DNA of 64,000 nt, taken from contig NZ_JQML01000001.1 in NCBI RefSeq assembly GCF_000744705.1, positions 9,434,017 to 9,498,016 on the forward strand. Direction: 5' to 3'. The notes under the pieces were generated by a model. That model ran no database searches. It was not told where the DNA came from and was given only the letters and a program-made list of their open reading frames with translations. Position 1 is the stretch's first letter. Each line of letters begins with the position of its first letter. Made by a program: the position numbers and the translations under genes. Source of the stretch: Streptacidiphilus albus JL83 (GTDB lineage: Bacteria; Actinomycetota; Actinomycetes; Streptomycetales; Streptomycetaceae). Positions 63,871 to 64,000 of the stretch are shown one piece after another.

Positions 63871-64000
63871 TGGGGTGTTGATGCCACACACATCGTGGAC
63901 ATCCTCCGCTGTCTCGCTCCCGGCGAGATCGACCACGTGGACCACGTGCAGCCCTGCGGACCCACGAGGTCTGTGAGCGGATCGTGCTGGAGATCGAGGA
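63871..64000 (+). pseudogene. Gfo/Idh/MocA oxidoreductase relic
   Basis: One frame reads DATHIVDILRCLAPGEIDHV, matching DDYVHVVDLLRFLVPGEIEH of the gene at 60441. A second frame then reads ALRTHEVCERIVLEIE, matching ALRTHELCEEIVRRIE near that gene's end. About 100 codons between are missing. The relic runs to the window edge. Confidence 0.75.

Noticed and set aside
1..64000. tRNA, rRNA, riboswitch or replication origin
   Set aside because: I looked for cloverleaf arms, conserved rRNA blocks and DnaA- or iteron-like repeats and saw none that I could support by eye.

Overview
The window is high-GC DNA with codon-position bias, gene style and small-protein families (DUF6193, DUF4291, DUF5958, NB-ARC/TPR regulators, secreted peptidases) typical of Streptomycetaceae such as Streptomyces or Kitasatospora. 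No rRNA or tRNA was recognised, so the genus is inferred. Density of broken genes and insertion-sequence scars suggests an accessory region, perhaps a chromosome arm or large plasmid.

Layout. 0-13 kb: mainly secreted or envelope proteins (YVTN/TIG repeat protein, S33-type peptidase, GH92 mannosidase, hypothetical secreted protein) separated by scars of IS4, IS3, sortase and trypsin-like genes. 13-18 kb: a divergent MocR-type regulator facing a DUF885/MFS pair. 18-22 kb: IS scars and a frameshifted XRE/NB-ARC/TPR regulator. 22.6-28.6 kb: an ISKra4-family element whose transposase is split precisely by a 3.85-kb two-recombinase element resembling Tn554. 28.6-29.8 kb: a PH-like membrane protein and an ISKra4 tail; an inverted, deleted copy of this segment lies at 18.2-18.8 kb.

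29.8-44.0 kb: a complete type I-E CRISPR-Cas locus. Array 1 (8 repeats) diverges from cas3; then come cse1-cse2 (one fused ORF), cas7, cas5, cas6e, cas1 and cas2, then array 2 (41 repeats). An IS5-family element inserted in one spacer of array 2; removing it restores a normal 32-nt spacer. Both arrays share leader motifs at identical distance from the first repeat, and for array 2 these lie inside the 3' end of cas2.

44-50.4 kb: phage-like small genes, a nested IS3-in-IS256 element, DUF4291 and more scars. 50.4-57.9 kb: a TetR-type regulator divergent from an apparent operon of acyl-CoA synthetase, acyl-CoA dehydrogenase, CoA-transferase, M20 amidohydrolase and MFS transporter, probably for uptake and breakdown (or assembly and export) of an acyl-amide compound. 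58-64 kb: a PH-like membrane protein, a gamma-glutamyltransferase relic joined to a serine-recombinase relic, a flavin reductase, a Gfo/Idh/MocA oxidoreductase, and an IS701-family element that carries a DUF5958 gene as cargo.

The most unusual features are the Cse1-Cse2 fusion with an in-frame internal start, the leader embedded in cas2, the IS insertion inside a spacer, the precise nested transposon, and the IS701 cargo gene.
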